Assembly: GCF_003797775.2 (NCBI RefSeq) | Contig: NZ_CP060725.1 | Location: 1,488,001-1,552,000 of the forward strand | From: Sphingopyxis sp. OPL5 | GTDB lineage: Bacteria; Pseudomonadota; Alphaproteobacteria; Sphingomonadales; Sphingomonadaceae | DNA length: 64,000 bases | Direction of reading: 5' to 3' | In this document: in pieces, positions 34,880 through 41,700 of the stretch | Position numbering within the stretch: position 1 is the stretch's first letter | Layout of the letters: the number at the start of each line of letters is the position of its first letter | Program-made: the position numbers and the translations under genes | Notes under the pieces: generated by a model | The model's input: only the letters and a program-made list of their open reading frames with translations | Told to the model about the DNA's origin: nothing | Databases searched by the model: none

Positions 34880-36606
34880 TCGGCCGCCTCCGCCCGGGGT
34901 ACGATCCGCCCGTCCTCGATCCGCACCAACTGGTCGGCCAGGTCGAGCATGACCTGTCGGTGCCCGATGATCACCAGCGTCACCGCGCCGTGCAGTCCAG
35001 CGATCGCCTTGCGGATCGCCGCCTCGTTCGCGGGGTCGAGCGCGCTTGTCGGCTCGTCGAGCACCAGCAATTCGGGCGACAGCAACAACGCGCGGGCCAG
35101 CGCGATCCGTTGGCGCTCGCCGCCCGACAATGTTTGCCCGCGATCGCCGACCAGCGTGTCGATCCCCCGCGGCAGCGCAAAGACGAAATCGGCCGACGCT
35201 TTCGCCAGCGCCGCGCGCAACGCCGCCTCGTCGGCTTCCGGCGCCGCCCACAACAGATTGTCGCGGATGCTGCCGCCGAGCAGGAAGGGCTGCTGCTGGA
35301 CATAAGCGACCGACCGCCGCCACAATTGCCGCGTCGGCCCCGCGATGACGACATCGTCGACGCGCATTTCGCCCGTGTCGGGCGACAGCAGCCCCATCAG
35401 GATGTCGGCCAGGCTGCTCTTGCCCGCGCCCGAAGGCCCGACGATCGCCGTCGTCGTGCGCGCCGGCAGCACCAGGTCGATCTCGTGCAACGCGGCACCT
35501 TCGCGCCCGGCATAGGTGAAACCCGCGCCGCGCAGCGTCACCGCGCGCGCCAGCGCCAGCGGCGGCGCATCGGCGGGCGCGCCAGCTTCCGCCACCGACG
35601 CCGTCTCGCGGCGCAGCGCCTCGGTCTCGGCCATCGCCGCCGCGGCGTGCAGCCAGCTGTGCCAGCTTTGCTGGATCACCCCCAGCATCGGCACCAGCCG
35701 CGCAAAGACCAGCAAGATCGGCAGCATCGCCGCCAGCGGCAGTTTCAAGACCGCCAACCCGACATAGACGAGCGCCGCCAGCAACGCCCCGCCGCCCAGT
35801 TGCAGCGCGGTGCGCCCGTGGCTCGCGCTTGCCGCATAATCGATCTGCTGCCCGCGCAGCGTCCTGAGCACTGAGGCAAAGCGCGCGCGCTGGCGCGCCT
35901 CGCCGCCCAGCATCTTGGTGATCCGCACCCCGTCGAACCCTTCGACGATCTCGGCCTGCAACCCCTTGTTCGCGCCGCCGAGCAAGCGCCCGAGTTGCAC
36001 CGCGCGGCGCCGGTGTCCGGCAAAACCGAACAGGATCAGCGCCCCGCCCAGCGTCGCCACCAGCGCCACCTGCCAGGACAGCAGATAGGCCGCCGCCAGA
36101 TAGGCGATCGCGGTCACCAGCGTCGCCGCCAGCGTCATCAATTGCTGGAACGCCGCCCCTATCCGCCCGATGTCGGTGATCAACAGGCTGGCATGATCCG
36201 ATGCGCGCCGCGTCGCCAGCCAGCGCCACTCGGCCGACACCAGCCCCGCGAACAGGCTCTCGCGCATCCGGTCGACCAGCATATGCTGCAGCTCGAGCGC
36301 CTTCATCGTCTGCGCATGTTTGACATAAGCGCGCAGCAACAGCAGCGCGAGGAAGACCAGCACCACCTGCCCCAGCGACACCGTGCCGACCAGGCCGTGC
36401 AGCAGCTCGCCGACCCGCCCCGGCGCGCGCATGCCGCCGGCGTCGACCAGCGCCAGCATCGGCACCAGCATCATGATGCCGACCCCCTCGGTCAGCGCCG
36501 CGGCGATCATCAGGGCCATCACCACGACCAGCTGGCGCCGGTCGGCGCTCGCCAGCATCGCGCCGAGCAGCGCGCGCGGCCGGATCGGAGCCACGGGTTC
36601 AGACAA
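34876..36606 (-). CDS. ABC exporter of the lasso peptide cluster
   Basis: 576 residues from a TTG at 36606, overlapping the B2 gene by 8 bases; a GTG four codons later is an alternative. An N-terminal membrane domain with about six helices (roughly 24-305) is fused to an ATPase: Walker A GPSGAGKSS (390-398), signature LSGGERQR, Walker B LLVLDEPTSALD, and switch His in IGHRQV. There is no C39 peptidase domain, as expected since leader removal is done by B2. It probably exports the mature peptide and gives self-immunity. Clusters of this type use an ABC exporter instead of the isopeptidase found in others. Confidence 0.92.
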   Translation of the reverse strand: MSEPVAPIRPRALLGAMLASADRRQLVVVMALMIAAALTEGVGIMMLVPMLALVDAGGMRAPGRVGELLHGLVGTVSLGQVVLVFLALLLLRAYVKHAQTMKALELQHMLVDRMRESLFAGLVSAEWRWLATRRASDHASLLITDIGRIGAAFQQLMTLAATLVTAIAYLAAAYLLSWQVALVATLGGALILFGFAGHRRRAVQLGRLLGGANKGLQAEIVEGFDGVRITKMLGGEARQRARFASVLRTLRGQQIDYAASASHGRTALQLGGGALLAALVYVGLAVLKLPLAAMLPILLVFARLVPMLGVIQQSWHSWLHAAAAMAETEALRRETASVAEAGAPADAPPLALARAVTLRGAGFTYAGREGAALHEIDLVLPARTTTAIVGPSGAGKSSLADILMGLLSPDTGEMRVDDVVIAGPTRQLWRRSVAYVQQQPFLLGGSIRDNLLWAAPEADEAALRAALAKASADFVFALPRGIDTLVGDRGQTLSGGERQRIALARALLLSPELLVLDEPTSALDPANEAAIRKAIAGLHGAVTLVIIGHRQVMLDLADQLVRIEDGRIVPRAEAAE

Positions 36607-37087
36607 AGGCCGCCACCTCGATCAGCGCCGGATCGACCGGATAACCGGCGATCCTTTGCCCCGACGCGTCGAGCCAGGCATGGGCGGGCGGCGTATCGGG
36701 ATCGATCTTCACCGCCTCGCGGTGGTCGCGCCACACCCCCAGGTGCAGCGTCGCCGCGATCCCCCGGCGCTTCAGCATCGCGCGCGCCGCGATCGCCTGC
36801 GGCAGGCACACCGCCTCGACGGGCAGGCGCCCGGCGGCAAAGCGCACCGCCCAGCTCACCATCGTCGCGGCATCGTCGGGGCGTTCGCGCGGCGCCGGCG
36901 GTACCAGCGCGCCCGGCGAAACCGGCGTACCGAGCCAGCGTGCGACGCGGCGAAAGGGCAGCGTCGCAACCGCGATCCGCGCGCCGAGCAGCAATATACT
37001 CGCCTCGGCGACCAGCAACCCGCGCCGCCCGCCCAGCCGCCACGCGCTCGCCAGCTTGCGCCGCGCAAGGGCGATCCGCCCGGTCAT
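36599..37087 (-). CDS. Lasso peptide leader protease B2 (transglutaminase-like)
   Basis: 162 residues from the ATG at 37087, which overlaps the oxygenase stop codon (ATGA). The open frame runs further upstream, but the protein family starts here. The cysteine-protease core is AVCLPQAIAARAMLKRRGI with Cys94, then LHLGVWRD and AHAWLD with His136 and Asp140; a later Asp152 is an alternative third residue. B2 cuts the leader from the precursor with the help of B1, releasing the amine of core Gly1 for ring closure. It is encoded on the opposite strand from B1, A and C, about 4 kb away. Confidence 0.93.
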   Translation of the reverse strand: MTGRIALARRKLASAWRLGGRRGLLVAEASILLLGARIAVATLPFRRVARWLGTPVSPGALVPPAPRERPDDAATMVSWAVRFAAGRLPVEAVCLPQAIAARAMLKRRGIAATLHLGVWRDHREAVKIDPDTPPAHAWLDASGQRIAGYPVDPALIEVAAFV

Positions 37088-38340
37088 GCGCCGAGGTCGA
37101 CGAACAAATATCCCGCCGCATTGAGCCGGATCAGCAATTGCTCGAGTTCGCGCCGCGCGGCGTCGTCCAGCCCGGCGGCGAGCGCGTCGAAGGCAACATC
37201 GCCGTCGCTCGACAGCCGCCCGAGCACCGCACCGACCGCCACGCTGCACGGAAAGAAGTGCTTGCCGATCTCGATCCCATGGTCGCCGCTCACCGCATCG
37301 CGAACCGCCGCGAAGGCGCGCCGGCTCGCGGGGCGCAGCCGGCTGTCGCCGCCGATCCGCGCCATCTTGCCCGCCGCGAACTGCGGCAGGGTGAAGACCG
37401 GGCGCGCCACCGGCGCTGCGCGCTGCTCGGCCAGAAAGGCTTCGGGCGGATGCGCGGCGTGCAGCGCCTGCATCGCTTCGCCCAGGTCCCGCCAATAGGC
37501 GGCGGTCGCCTCGGCGCCGCGCGCCGCCGGCCAGTCGGCACGGAACAGCGGCGATCCGGTCGCCTTGCCGACCAGCCAACGCAGATAATCCTGCCCCGTC
37601 GGCGGCGACAGCGCGATCGTCAGGTGCAGGCTCGGCTCGTCGACCGGGGTCGCGACATGCCACCAGCCGCGCGGGATATAGAGGATCGCGCCCTCTTCCA
37701 ATATCGCGTCATGGACCGGATCATCGCCCTCCGCGGGCGGCGGCACGGTCTCGCCGCGCGCCGGGTGGTCGCGCGTCGGCCGCTGGACCCGCCAATGCTT
37801 GCGTCCCGCGACCTGCAGGATGATAACGTCATGATGATCCCAATGCAGGTCGAACCCATGGTCGGCGCGCCACCCCGCATACAGGTTGACGTTGCAACGC
37901 ACGCCGAGGTCGTCCGCCATCCGGTCGGCGAGCGCACCGATCCGCGCCACCATCTCGTCGACGAAGCTCAAGACCAAGGTCGCGCCCTGCGCCAACTGCG
38001 CGGTGACCGCGCCGGCATCGAGGCGGCGGTTCGGCCCTACCATATCGACGAATTTTTCGGCCGGCACGTTTTTCCCGGTTTTGACCAGTTGCAGGCGCGG
38101 CGGCTCCAGCCGCTGCGTCGCCAGGATATGGTTGATCTCGTCCCAGCCGATCAGCGCCGCAAAGCGCCCCGCCTGCCCCGGCCAGGCGCGAAACGCGCGG
38201 TTCCAATATCCCTCGAGGAATTCGCCGACGCTCAACGGGGCGACCAGCGCGGCCAGCGATGGCGGCGCGGCGTCGACGTCGCCGGATGGCGACAGAGCGC
38301 CAACCTCGCGGGTCATTTGCCCCTGATCCTGATCCGCCAT
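37084..38340 (-). CDS. JmjC/cupin_4-type 2-oxoglutarate oxygenase in the lasso cluster
   Basis: 418 residues. The iron-binding cupin core is FDLHWDHHDVIILQVAGRKHWRVQRP with His166 and Asp168, followed by the distal His228 in PRGWWHVATP. The spacing and the QVAGRKHW strand match cupin_4/JmjC hydroxylases such as bacterial ribosomal oxygenases. These proteins hydroxylate side chains of proteins or peptides with O2 and 2-oxoglutarate. As first gene of the minus-strand arm, coupled to B2 by ATGA, it is a candidate tailoring enzyme for the lasso precursor. Another role, such as a general protein hydroxylase, cannot be excluded. Confidence 0.83.
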   Translation of the reverse strand: MADQDQGQMTREVGALSPSGDVDAAPPSLAALVAPLSVGEFLEGYWNRAFRAWPGQAGRFAALIGWDEINHILATQRLEPPRLQLVKTGKNVPAEKFVDMVGPNRRLDAGAVTAQLAQGATLVLSFVDEMVARIGALADRMADDLGVRCNVNLYAGWRADHGFDLHWDHHDVIILQVAGRKHWRVQRPTRDHPARGETVPPPAEGDDPVHDAILEEGAILYIPRGWWHVATPVDEPSLHLTIALSPPTGQDYLRWLVGKATGSPLFRADWPAARGAEATAAYWRDLGEAMQALHAAHPPEAFLAEQRAAPVARPVFTLPQFAAGKMARIGGDSRLRPASRRAFAAVRDAVSGDHGIEIGKHFFPCSVAVGAVLGRLSSDGDVAFDALAAGLDDAARRELEQLLIRLNAAGYLFVDLGA

Positions 38341-38535
38341 CGAAACACTCCCCCGGGTCCGGCCGCATCCCCACCGGCACCGCCACGATCTTAGCTAGCG
38401 CGCGCCAAAGGTTCAATGCGGCCCTGCGGCGCGAAGCATCTGTGTCCCAAAGCGAAATCGGGGTGACTTTACCCTTGTCGCGGGGCGCAACGCGCGCCAG
38501 AACGACCCGGCAATTGCGGGGGCAATTTTCATCCC
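38341..38535. promoter_or_regulatory. Divergent promoter region of the two lasso cluster arms
   Basis: 195 bases between the two oxygenase genes that head the minus-strand arm and the plus-strand arm. Both operons must start here or within it. No convincing -35/-10 pair or palindromic operator could be picked out by eye, and no good ribosome-binding site precedes the ATG at 38536. Confidence 0.5.
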
Positions 38536-39138
38536 ATGGCCGTCATCGTCACAAAGCCTGCCAATGTCCGCGACCTCGGCCCGGTCGACGCGACCGCGCT
38601 CGCTGCACGTGTCGCCGCGATTTCGGAACGCGCCTGGGCCGGCGAGGACGCGCGCAAGGAAAATGACTTCGAGGTCTTCCACCACACGCGCCACATCATC
38701 TTCCGTTTCACCCCGGGCAATCGCGAACCCGAAGACCATTATGACAATCCGGCATGGATGGTCTGGCGGCCGCTGCTCCAGCCGGTGATGGACGCGGCGA
38801 TCCGGCCCTATGGTTTCGCCGATCCCGCCTTTCCAAAGGCGATGCTCGCGCGGCTCCAGGCCGGGCAGAAAATCGACCTCCACCGTGACGGCGCCGGATC
38901 GAACCTGCGCACCCACAAGATCCATGTGCCGCTGATCACCAATCCGGGGGCCTTTTTTCTCAGCGGCCCGAACCGCCACCATCTCGGCCTCGGCCATGCG
39001 TGGGAGGTCAACAATATCGCGTCGCACGGCGGGGTGAACGAAGGCGACGCCGACCGTATCCACTTCATCTTCGAAGTGTTCGACCGCGCCGCGCCGGCGC
39101 CATTGGGGGCCGGGGCCGAAGCCGCGACGACCGCATGA
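38536..39138 (+). CDS. Aspartyl/asparaginyl beta-hydroxylase-like oxygenase in the lasso cluster
   Basis: 200 residues. The double-stranded beta-helix core shows LHRDG with His116 and Asp118, then THKIHVPL, a distal His164 in NNIASHGGVN, and RIHFIFEVFD with Arg174 as the probable 2-oxoglutarate ligand. This is the AspH/asparaginyl-hydroxylase pattern. The predicted lasso core has four Asp residues, three of them outside the ring linkage, so beta-hydroxylation of Asp is an attractive role; one known lasso peptide, canucin, carries a beta-hydroxy-Asp. Its stop overlaps the kinase start (ATGA). Confidence 0.85.
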   Translation: MAVIVTKPANVRDLGPVDATALAARVAAISERAWAGEDARKENDFEVFHHTRHIIFRFTPGNREPEDHYDNPAWMVWRPLLQPVMDAAIRPYGFADPAFPKAMLARLQAGQKIDLHRDGAGSNLRTHKIHVPLITNPGAFFLSGPNRHHLGLGHAWEVNNIASHGGVNEGDADRIHFIFEVFDRAAPAPLGAGAEAATTA

Positions 39139-40061
39139 CCCAGGGTCATTTTTACCGCCACTACGGCTTCACGCTGCGCTCCGACCTCGCGCTGCCACAC
39201 TTGCTGCCCGGCGATGTCGCCGCCCCGGTCGACATCGAGATCCGCCTCGGTCCGATCGCCGACGACCGGCTGGCGGAGGCGATGCATTTTCGCAACTGGC
39301 GCGCCGAACCGGGCGAAATCCTGTTTCACGCCTTCGGCATCGGCCGGCTGCTGATCGCCGGCGGCACGTCGATCACCGTCGACCGCGAAGCCGGGGCGAC
39401 CGACGCCGCGCTCGTCTCGATCATCCTCGGCACCGGCATTTCTGCGCTGCTGATGCAGCGCCGCATCCTGCCGATGCACGCCTGCTCGATCGCCAGCGAC
39501 AGCGGCGCGATCCTCGTCATCGGGCGCTCGGGCGCGGGCAAGTCGACGCTGCTCGGTGGGCTGATGGCGGCGGGCTGCACGATGCTCGCCGACGATGTCA
39601 CCGGGGTCACCGTCGACGATGCCGGCGCGACCGCGATCCCCGCCTTTCCCGCGATGCGGCTGTGGACCGACAGCCTGTCGCTGCTCGACCGTGACGACGA
39701 CGACAAGATCCAGGTTCGCGAGGATATCGAAAAATATTATGTCGCGGTCGACCGCTTTCGCCAAGACCCGATGCCGGTGCGCGCGGTGGTGCTGCTTCAA
39801 TCGCACAGCGGAACCGGCGTCCTGACGCGCCCCGTGCTGATGGGCAACCGGGTCGAAGCGCTCGCCCGCTATGTCCATCGCAAGAAATTCCTGCGCGGCC
39901 TCGGGCTCCAGCCCTGGGGCTTCGACGCGGTGGTAAAGCTCGCCGGGTCGATCGACATGGTCGCGATCGGACGCCCCGCGACCGGTGCGACGCCGGCGGG
40001 CATGGCCGATGCGGTGATCGAATATTTCGGCCTCTCCCCCGCGCTTCAGCCGACGCCATAG
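39135..40061 (+). CDS. HprK-like lasso peptide serine kinase
   Basis: 308 residues from the ATG at 39135. The ATP-binding P-loop is GRSGAGKST (130-138); His115 in LPMHACS and the Asp153-Asp154 pair in LADDV match the catalytic region of HPr kinases. The N-terminal 100 residues are beta-rich, as in lasso kinases. Relatives in paeninodin and in sphingomonad clusters put phosphate on the hydroxyl of the C-terminal Ser of the precursor; the precursor here ends in Ser47. Coupled by ATGA to the AspH-like gene and 6 bases before a sulfotransferase gene. Confidence 0.9.
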   Translation: MTQGHFYRHYGFTLRSDLALPHLLPGDVAAPVDIEIRLGPIADDRLAEAMHFRNWRAEPGEILFHAFGIGRLLIAGGTSITVDREAGATDAALVSIILGTGISALLMQRRILPMHACSIASDSGAILVIGRSGAGKSTLLGGLMAAGCTMLADDVTGVTVDDAGATAIPAFPAMRLWTDSLSLLDRDDDDKIQVREDIEKYYVAVDRFRQDPMPVRAVVLLQSHSGTGVLTRPVLMGNRVEALARYVHRKKFLRGLGLQPWGFDAVVKLAGSIDMVAIGRPATGATPAGMADAVIEYFGLSPALQPTP

Positions 40062-40067
40062 CGCGTC

Positions 40068-40922
40068 ATGCCCTGCTCGATCGTCTGGCTCGCTTCCTAT
40101 CCCAAATCGGGCAACACCTGGCTGCGCGCGATGCTCACCCACCTGCTCGCCGCGCCGGGCGATGATGTCTCGGTCAATGCGCTCGCCGGGGCGCCCGAGG
40201 GCGGCGACCGCCACGCGCTCGACGACGCCTGCGCCATTTCCTCGGCGGAGATGAAACCCGCCGAACTCTTACCCTATCGCGCGCTGCTCCACCGCCAGAT
40301 GGCGGCGGAGAATGCCGCGCCCTTCTTCGTTAAGACGCACGACCAATATGCGCTGGGGCCGGGCGACACCGCGCTCTTTCCCGCCGACGCCAGCCGCGCC
40401 GCGATCTACATCGTTCGCAATCCGCTCGACGTCGCCCTCTCCTTCGCACACCATAACCAGCAGGATGTCGACACGACGATCACACGGATGGCCGACGCCG
40501 ATTCGACACTCAACCGGTGGCCCGACCGGATCAGCGATTTCCTGCCCGTCCATCTCGGCCGGTGGAGCGACCATGTCGCGGGCTGGACACAGCAGGATGC
40601 GATCCCGCTCTGCCTGCTGCGTTACGAGGATATGCTGACCGACCCCGCAGCCGCGCTTGCGCGCGCCGCCGCCGCCGCGGGCCTCGATGCTGCGCCCGCC
40701 GCGATTGCCGCTGCGGTCGCCGCGAGTCGTTTCGACCGGCTGCGCGATCGTGAGGCGATCGAGGGCTTTTCCGAAAAGCCCGCCAACATGCCCAACTTCT
40801 TTCGCGCCGGGCGCGCCGGCGAATGGCGCTCGGCGCTGACCGCCGCCCAGGTCACGCATATCGTCGCCGATCATCGCGGCCAGATGGCGGCGCTCGATTA
40901 TCTTCCCGCGTCAATGGCTTGA
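40068..40922 (+). CDS. Sulfotransferase 1 of the lasso cluster
   Basis: 284 residues. It has the PAPS-binding 5' loop YPKSGNTW (11-18) and the 3'-phosphate block YIVRNPLDVALSFAHH near 120-135, ending with a region like NFFRAGRAGEWRSAL that matches the C-terminal PAPS loop of cytosolic-type sulfotransferases. It would transfer sulfate from PAPS to a hydroxyl or amine. Located 6 bases after the kinase and 53 bases before B1, it is well placed to act on the peptide; Tyr15, Thr13 or the two Ser of the core are possible acceptors. Cytosolic. Confidence 0.88.
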   Translation: MPCSIVWLASYPKSGNTWLRAMLTHLLAAPGDDVSVNALAGAPEGGDRHALDDACAISSAEMKPAELLPYRALLHRQMAAENAAPFFVKTHDQYALGPGDTALFPADASRAAIYIVRNPLDVALSFAHHNQQDVDTTITRMADADSTLNRWPDRISDFLPVHLGRWSDHVAGWTQQDAIPLCLLRYEDMLTDPAAALARAAAAAGLDAAPAAIAAAVAASRFDRLRDREAIEGFSEKPANMPNFFRAGRAGEWRSALTAAQVTHIVADHRGQMAALDYLPASMA

Positions 40923-40975
40923 CGCGTGGCGGCGGCGCTCGCTATCGCATCTGCGGGGATTTTGGGGGGCAGGAC

Positions 40976-41266
40976 ATGACGGTCGCACTAACCGGCAACA
41001 CCTTGATCACGCGCAATCCGTCGATACTCTTCAACGACTTCGACGACGGGCTGATGATGATGGACATCGACAGCGGCAATTATTTCGACGTCGACTCGGT
41101 CGGCGGACGGATCTGGGCCTTGCTCGATTCGCCGGCGACGCTCGACACCATCTGCGATTCGCTGGTCGCCGAATATGACGTCGAACCCGGGACTTGTCGT
41201 ACCGAAACCATTGGATTCGTCCAAGAACTTGCCGGCAAGGGGCTGGTCACGCTGTGTCCCTCCTAA
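40976..41266 (+). CDS. Lasso peptide B1 (PqqD-like RiPP recognition element)
   Basis: 96 residues from the ATG at 40976; the frame is open further upstream, but GGGGGGCAGG sits just before this ATG and the family starts here. The PqqD-like fold is visible: LLFNDFDDG-like strand SILFNDFDDGLMMMDIDSG, YFDVDSVGGRIWALLDSP with the conserved aromatic and Trp, and a helix bundle up to the C-terminus. It binds the precursor leader through the WxxPxL motif and brings it to B2 and C. It comes directly before the precursor gene, with a 130-base gap. Confidence 0.92.
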   Translation: MTVALTGNTLITRNPSILFNDFDDGLMMMDIDSGNYFDVDSVGGRIWALLDSPATLDTICDSLVAEYDVEPGTCRTETIGFVQELAGKGLVTLCPS

Positions 41267-41396
41267 ACCATTGGTAGACGGGCCGTTTACCTTGACTGGT
41301 CAGCATTTTTGTCTCATCATGGCCAAGTAAATCGCCAGTCAGTGAAAAGCATCTGCGGGCGAACGGTGGGACCGATATCAAATAGGGGGGATTCTG

Positions 41397-41540
41397 ATGA
41401 CCAAGACCGTGGAAAAGCATGTGCCGCGCAAGGATTGGCAAAAGCCGGAACTGCGCTCGGTCGTGCCGGCGGCGCGTACGCGTGGCGGTGGCGGCGGCCC
41501 CAGCCCCGATCCGGACGATACCTTCTACGACGCGTCCTGA
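41397..41540 (+). CDS. Lasso peptide precursor A (core GGGGGPSPDPDDTFYDAS)
   Basis: 47 codons, with a run of six G six bases before the ATG. The leader (residues 1-29) contains WQKPEL at 14-19, a variant of the YxxPxL motif bound by B1, and ends A-R-T-R with Thr28 at position -2, conserved in lasso precursors. The core (30-47) starts with Gly and has its first acidic residue at position 9, so a Gly1-Asp9 ring is the only choice within the usual ring size of 7-9. The tail PDDTFYDAS has Phe14 and Tyr15 as likely plugs and ends in Ser, the kinase target. A weak TTGACT at 41292 may mark a promoter of its own. Confidence 0.93.
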   Translation: MTKTVEKHVPRKDWQKPELRSVVPAARTRGGGGGPSPDPDDTFYDAS

Positions 41541-41574
41541 TTCGCGCCACTCCAGTTCAGAGATGGAAATAGTG

Positions 41575-41601
41575 GTTTGGCCCTGCATCGCGGGGCCAAA
41601 C
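41575..41601 (+). promoter_or_regulatory. Stem-loop between precursor and cyclase genes
   Basis: Perfect 9-base stem GTTTGGCCC (41575-41583) with GGGCCAAAC (41593-41601) and a 9-base loop. It starts 35 bases after the precursor stop. No U-run follows, so it is not a plain rho-independent terminator; it may protect the short precursor mRNA from 3' decay or cut down read-through into the cyclase gene. Either would raise precursor above enzyme levels. Confidence 0.6.
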
Positions 41602-41700
41602 TGCTTGCGCGTTAATTTGTCTGTGCGCTTGACGCTTTCGTGCGACGGCGGCACGATCGGCGCCGGCGCCCCCGCGTCCTGACGGGATCGACTATCGGCC

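Noticed and set aside
40823..40975. Upstream extension of the B1 frame
   Set aside because: It overlaps the end of the sulfotransferase gene and has no B1-like sequence; a G-rich ribosome-binding site marks the ATG at 40976.
41419..41682. Open frame overlapping the lasso precursor as an alternative precursor
   Set aside because: It is in another frame, lacks a leader motif, Thr at -2 and a Gly plus Asp/Glu ring pattern, and runs through the hairpin.
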